Both the position numbers and the translations under genes were made by a program. Below the pieces are notes generated by a model, which did not search any database, was not told the DNA's origin, and was given only the letters and a program-made list of their open reading frames with translations. Shown here piece by piece: positions 60,262-64,000 of a DNA stretch of 64,000 nucleotides. Position 1 is the stretch's first letter, and every line of letters starts with the position of its first letter. Source of the stretch: Stenogyne calaminthoides (Eukaryota; Streptophyta; Magnoliopsida; Lamiales; Lamiaceae); assembly GCA_037126765.1 (NCBI GenBank), contig JBBCBC010000002.1, positions 49,356,889-49,420,888 of the forward strand, in the 5' to 3' direction.

Positions 60262-60508
60262 ATTGCCTCCGTCCCTATAAAAAGCGTCTACGTTTCTTTG
60301 TTTATCGTGTTTTTTTTGAAATGAAGTTTTTTATTAGTATTTGAAATGATAAAGTAATTTTTAAAGATGCATATAAAAGATGAGAGGTAGATCTATAATA
60401 TTTCTCCTTAAAAATCACTTTATCATTTGAAATACTAATAAATAACTCGCTCACTAAAATTCGATAATAAATGTGGTGTGACACATTTTTCTGGGACGAA
60501 GGTAGTAA
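60262..60508. mobile_element. Stowaway-like MITE 6
   Basis: Left ATTGCCTCCGTCCCTATAAA, right CTGGGACGAAGGTAGTA. Arms around TTTTTATTAGTATTTGAAAT and ATTTGAAATACTAATAAATA pair. Same subfamily as 30579-30818 (shared GATGAGAGGTAGATCTATAA). Confidence 0.82.
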
Positions 60509-60959
60509 TATATAGTATATATATATAGCTGTTGACGTATTGGCATGAAAAAAAGGAGAGTTATGTTTCTAAAAATAACATACATTTACATATGTTTCTA
60601 AAAACTAATTGATTTTACAAGTTACAACATCTCATTTGTAATGCTGTTATTATTAGAGATGTAATTGAACTGAAAAATTGAAAGAAAAAAAAATACTACC
60701 CATATAGCATAACAATGAAAAACTCTTTGCAATTGGAAAAATTAATTTTAGAAGTTAAAAGCGATGAGGATCAAACTTAACAAAAAAAAAAAAGAAGTTA
60801 TAACCCTCTTAAAATGTAGACACCAAACTCAAAATGTGACCAAAAAAAATGAAAAGCAATAAGATTCCTAATTTTGCATGCTAAATATAGAAAGATATTG
60901 TTGGCATTCTATTTGCTATATTCCACCAAATATCAAATCAACCTCTCTAAATTGTGTGC
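60509..60959. other. intergenic, AT-rich
   Basis: Nothing recognised. Confidence 0.4.
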
Positions 60960-61108
60960 GCCCTTCCGGACGCGGATCCTGTGCTGTACAGGAGGGTGCT
61001 GTACACCCTCCCCACCCTTAGATCACACATCCATGCGGGTGTATGGGTGTGTGTAATTTAAGAGTGGGGAGGGTGCTGTACAGCACAGGATCCGCGTCCA
61101 GCCCTTCC
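60960..61108. mobile_element. 133-bp MITE with 8-bp TSD
   Basis: GCCCTTCC flanks at 60960-60967 and 61101-61108. The ends GGACGCGGATCCTGTGCTGT and ACAGCACAGGATCCGCGTCC are inverted for about 45 bp per arm (AGGGTGCTGTACA, CCCTCCCCACCCTTA). Most of the element is stem. TSD length fits hAT-type. Confidence 0.88.
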
Positions 61109-61159
61109 AGCCTACTAACAGCTTTGCTTGCCCCATTCTCTTCTTTCTTCTCCTGTAAG

Positions 61160-61179
61160 CACCCATAAAACCCACCAAT

Positions 61180-61213
<34 letters not shown>

Positions 61214-61235
61214 ACCCATAAAACCCACTAATCAA
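61160..61235. repeat. 23-bp direct repeat enclosing a pure poly(A) run
   Basis: CACCCATAAAACCCACC(A) at 61160-61182 and the same 23 bases with one change at 61213-61235 flank about 30 A's. This looks like a target-site duplication around a retroinsertion consisting of little or nothing but poly(A). Confidence 0.75.
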
Positions 61236-61586
61236 GCTCCAGATGTTTTCTAAATTATATTTATATAATAATCCATGTATGGAACTCATATATTTACTAT
61301 TTCCTTTATAATATTAAAAAATTATATTAAGAAAATGACATCTGAAACCTATCATTCAGTTGAACAACACCTCTGTAAACATCTCTATATATAATATAAA
61401 GTTATAAACTCAATCACTATTATACAAAATTATTATTATTATTGTGCACAAAAATTATCACTATTTTAAATATTTTTAAAATAGTGATAATTTTTATTTG
61501 TAATAGTAAAATATAAAAAATAGACTTGATTTCGCACTAATTTTGTCATCCCAGTTTATATATTGATGATTTTAGATGAAAGATGA
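61236..61586. other. intergenic, AT-rich
   Basis: Nothing coding. AATAGTGATAATTTTTA-type inverted words recur here and at 30480, 35100 and 55180. Confidence 0.4.
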
Positions 61587-61720
61587 GTCTCATGTGCATT
61601 CATGTGCTAAAAATTATTGTACGTCTCAATATAAGAACGTTATATTTTTTAGTAAAATAAATTATATAATTATAAAATATACTATGAGTGCACGTTGCAT
61701 TAAAATGCATATAAAACTTA
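61587..61720. mobile_element. MITE family M1, copy 7 (internally deleted)
   Basis: Left GTCTCATGTGCATTCATGTG and right ACTATGAGTGCACGTTGCAT with ATGCATATAAAACTTAG keep the family ends, but the centre is about 90 bp shorter than in full copies. Confidence 0.65.
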
Positions 61721-62014
61721 GCTTATGATGAATTTTAAATTTTTCGACCAAATGTGAATTGATTCTGATGGATGTTGTAGTGAACACAGTTAAAATTTAA
61801 TATTTATTCTTACGACCTCAAAATTCTCATATTTTTCAAAAAAAAAAATGTTCAATTCTCTTCTTCTCCCTCAGTGAAGGGCAAATTAGTAGTTTTGAGT
61901 ATTGAAGTTTCATGCCAACAAGAAACTAGCTGGTCATTAGTAATATAATAATCCCCATAAGTCCCGTCAAGCATTTCAAACACCCCTTTCCACAGCAATC
62001 TCTGCCCTTTGCTC
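61721..62014 (+). promoter_or_regulatory. promoter region of the HD-Zip gene (not resolved)
   Basis: Upstream flank of the gene starting at 62193. The transcription start is not determinable by eye. CT-rich sequence (CTCTCCCTCTCTCTCTC) at 62039-62057 is a common plant 5' UTR feature. Confidence 0.4.
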
Positions 62015-62080
62015 ATGGCTTTCTCACTCTTAATTCCTCACTCTCCCTCTCTCTCTCTTCTGCTCACTGATGGATTTTAG
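62015..62080 (+). other. possible upstream ORF in the HD-Zip leader
   Basis: ATG at 62015 opens a 21-codon frame rich in Ser and Leu, ending TAG at 62078-62080, 112 nt before the main ATG. It would matter only if transcription starts upstream of 62015. It is not known to be conserved. Confidence 0.4.
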
Positions 62081-62192
62081 CCCTCTCTTTCTCTCTCATA
62101 ATTCCCATATCACCATTTTCCCCCTACCACTGAATCAACCCTTCATTTCTTCCCATAAAAACCCAGTCTTTTTCAGAAAAAAATAAACAGTA

Positions 62193-63284
62193 ATGGAGGA
62201 CTCAAGAGTTTACGAAGATCCACATATAACTGATGATCTTTTATTAAAGAATGAACAACTTCCTTCTTCTCAAGTTCTTAATTCCATCTGGTGCCCCAAT
62301 TCTTCCCCTTCTTTTCTTGGTAAAAATCACTCTGTTTTTTCTCATAATTAAAAAATGTTCAAAGATTGCTGCTTTATTTTATTTTTATTTATGCAATGTC
62401 TCTTTTTCCGATTTATCACAATGAACAGCAAAACCTGCAAATTAATGCTATCATTATTAAAATTGAACTGATTCTGTATCCACTCTGTTTCAGGCTCTGC
62501 TTCCATGGTTAAATTCGAAGAAACGGGAGAAGGGAACAGCAAAGTGGGTCCCTTTTTCGAAACTAAAGCAGAGAACTGCAGCGAGGAATTATACGACGAC
62601 TCGTTCCACCACCCGGAGAAAAAACGGCGACTCAGATCGGATCAAGTTCAGTTTCTCGAAAAAAGCTTCGAAATTGATAACAAACTCTTACCGGACCGGA
62701 CAACCCTGCTGGCTAAACAAGTCGGGTTGCAACCCAGACAAGTCGCAATCTGGTTCCAAAATCGCAGAGCCCGCTACAAAACAAAATTGCTTGAGAAAGA
62801 TTACGATTCTGTGAAATCGGATTACGATAAACTGAAAGCGGATTACGATGCCCTGTTTACGGATAATGACAATTTGAAAAACGAGGTATGGTTTACGGGT
62901 TTGTTGTGTCCGGATCCGGGTTCGGAGCATCCGAATTTTACTAAATAAGTGTTTTTTTTTTAAATATAGGTTCATTTGCTGAGGGAGAAATTGCTTTTGA
63001 GGGAAGAAGGTAAACCGGGTAGTCCAGCGGGTCGGGTTTCAAGTTCGGCGAAGAGCGATGTTTTCGATTCGGATAGTCCGGATTCGGAACCCGCGGATTC
63101 TTTGCATGTTTTCGATATGAAGAAATCGTGTTTCCCGAAACTTGAAGCTGTTGAAGATGGTGGGTTAATGAAGAAGTCGTGTTTTCCGAAAATTGAAGAT
63201 GAGTGCTACGACGATTTACAGCCAAATTCTGGCAATTTCGGGTTCCCGGTGCAAGATCAGGGCACGTGGTTCTGGCAGTATTGA
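62193..63284 (+). CDS. HD-Zip class I transcription factor (ATHB-5/6/16 clade-like)
   Basis: Nuclear DNA-binding protein of the plant-only homeodomain-leucine zipper class I, which binds CAATNATTG-type sites as dimers. Three exons: 62193-62319, 62494-62885 and 62970-63284. They sum to 834 nt, 277 aa plus TGA, with GT-AG introns of 174 and 84 bp. The homeodomain spans about residues 84-141 (KKRRLRSDQVQFLEKSFE, then WFQNRRARYKTK in helix 3). The zipper follows directly with heptad residues L142, V149, L156, L163, L170 and L177. The second intron falls inside the zipper (NE|VHLL), a position known for this clade. The acidic/Ser-rich tail repeats MKKSCFPK and ends GTWFWQY, an aromatic C-terminus seen in class I activators. 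Arabidopsis ATHB5/6/16 act in ABA and light responses; the same role here is inference. Confidence 0.93.
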
Positions 63285-63462
63285 TTTCGGATTGGCAGAG
63301 AGATGGTTTGTTTTTTGTCTCAATATAATTGTCATTATTTTATATTATTATTATATGATGCCATAATATAATGTAGGTAAGGTCAAGAATCAAGATGTTT
63401 TAATATTATTAGCCGTTGATCTATCTCCCCTCCCCATGGGAAAAAAACGTTTATTCCATGCG
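63285..63462. other. 3' flank of the HD-Zip gene
   Basis: Probable 3' UTR; a short ATTATTTTATATTATTATTA stretch is AT-rich. No polyadenylation signal was assigned. Confidence 0.4.
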
Positions 63463-63861
63463 GATTTGATCATATCCTCGCATGTCGGCACAAATTTATA
63501 TGTTCATCGGCCATCGCACATATGCAAGATCTTTATTATTATTTAATTAGTTTCTTTTATTAATTCAATCTTTTTATTTATTATATAAATCTAAATCCTA
63601 AATTATGAATTATTTGGGCTGGTGAATCATGAACTACTTGGGTCGGGTTTGGGTTTAGATCGGGTAATTTTTTTTTAATATAATTAATGAAATTACGTAA
63701 AATATGGAATATATATAAATGAAAAAATATAGAATATATATAAATGAAAAAATTGAATTAATTAAAAAATTAATTAAATGATGGTTGAGATCTTGCATTT
63801 GTAACGTATTATATAAGCATTGACCATATAAATTTGTGCCTATGGGCATATGATCAAATTC
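63463..63861. mobile_element. TIR element of repeat family R
   Basis: TTTGATCATATCCTCGCATG, CACAAATTTATATG, CATATGCAAGATC and TTATTTAATTAG at the left are answered by complements at the right (CTTGCATTTGT, ACCATATAAATTTGTG, GGGCATATGATCAAA). Arms are about 90 bp with scattered mismatches. A partial relative is at 23140-23590. Confidence 0.7.
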
Positions 63862-64000
63862 ATTATTCTATATATAACTTTTTTTCTATAAATAGTAATA
63901 AACGAAAAGGGTAATTTGCAAAGAAGACGGGTGTAAGGTTATAACCACCATTGCTATATCCACAAAAGTGACTACTGAGGCGATGGAATCAACGGTCGCG
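63862..64000. other. intergenic to window end
   Basis: No gene is recognised in the remaining bases. Confidence 0.3.

Noticed and set aside
30441..61545. AT-rich ATTATCATTG/TTATGCATAA inverted words at 30441, 35050, 55130 and 61340
   Set aside because: They look related but are too AT-rich and diverged to set borders by eye; mentioned only in the intergenic notes.

Overview
The window is AT-rich nuclear DNA from a flowering plant, most likely a eudicot. Introns have GT-AG borders. It holds a pol III tRNA-Ala, an HD-Zip class I gene, an NPF4-type transporter and a TRAPPII-associated family gene, and plant-type Stowaway, hAT, Helitron, SINE, Ty1-copia and Ty3-gypsy sequences are scattered throughout. 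I cannot place it below that level; an asterid is only an impression.

Layout. 1-2419 is intergenic with two copies of a MITE family. 2420-6755 (minus) is a ten-exon gene of the plant-specific TRIPP (At3g17900-like) family; nine exons join cleanly, but the first carries a 1-nt frameshift and an in-frame stop. 7.3-24 kb is a gene desert with low-complexity DNA, a SINE with target-site duplication (TSD), a minisatellite split by a hAT element with a perfect 8-bp TSD, a probable solo LTR, a Helitron 3' end and a second hAT element. 24157-25940 is an intronless glyoxal-oxidase-like pseudogene with several breaks. 26657-26728 is tRNA-Ala(AGC), minus. 27130-33436 (minus) is an intact five-exon NPF4 transporter gene whose exon parts sum exactly to 584 codons plus stop; its 3.9-kb third intron holds three MITEs. 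33.4-62 kb is repeat territory: a SINE, a duplicated 200-bp segment flanking a Stowaway MITE, a Ty1-copia-like element reduced to two LTRs with about 134 bp between them and nested in an older TIR element, a nearly 1-kb palindrome, LINE remnants, a second copy of the older TIR element, and a Helitron (55550-59915) enclosing the 5' end of a Ty3-gypsy retroelement. 62193-63284 is an intact three-exon HD-Zip I transcription factor gene.

The genes do not form a pathway or cluster. The NPF4 and HD-Zip I families both include members tied to ABA or nitrate responses in Arabidopsis, but nothing here links them functionally. I found no sign of a new multi-gene system. The strongest observations are structural: nested mobile elements whose boundaries can be read from the sequence, and two genes with breaks (one first-exon-only, one throughout).
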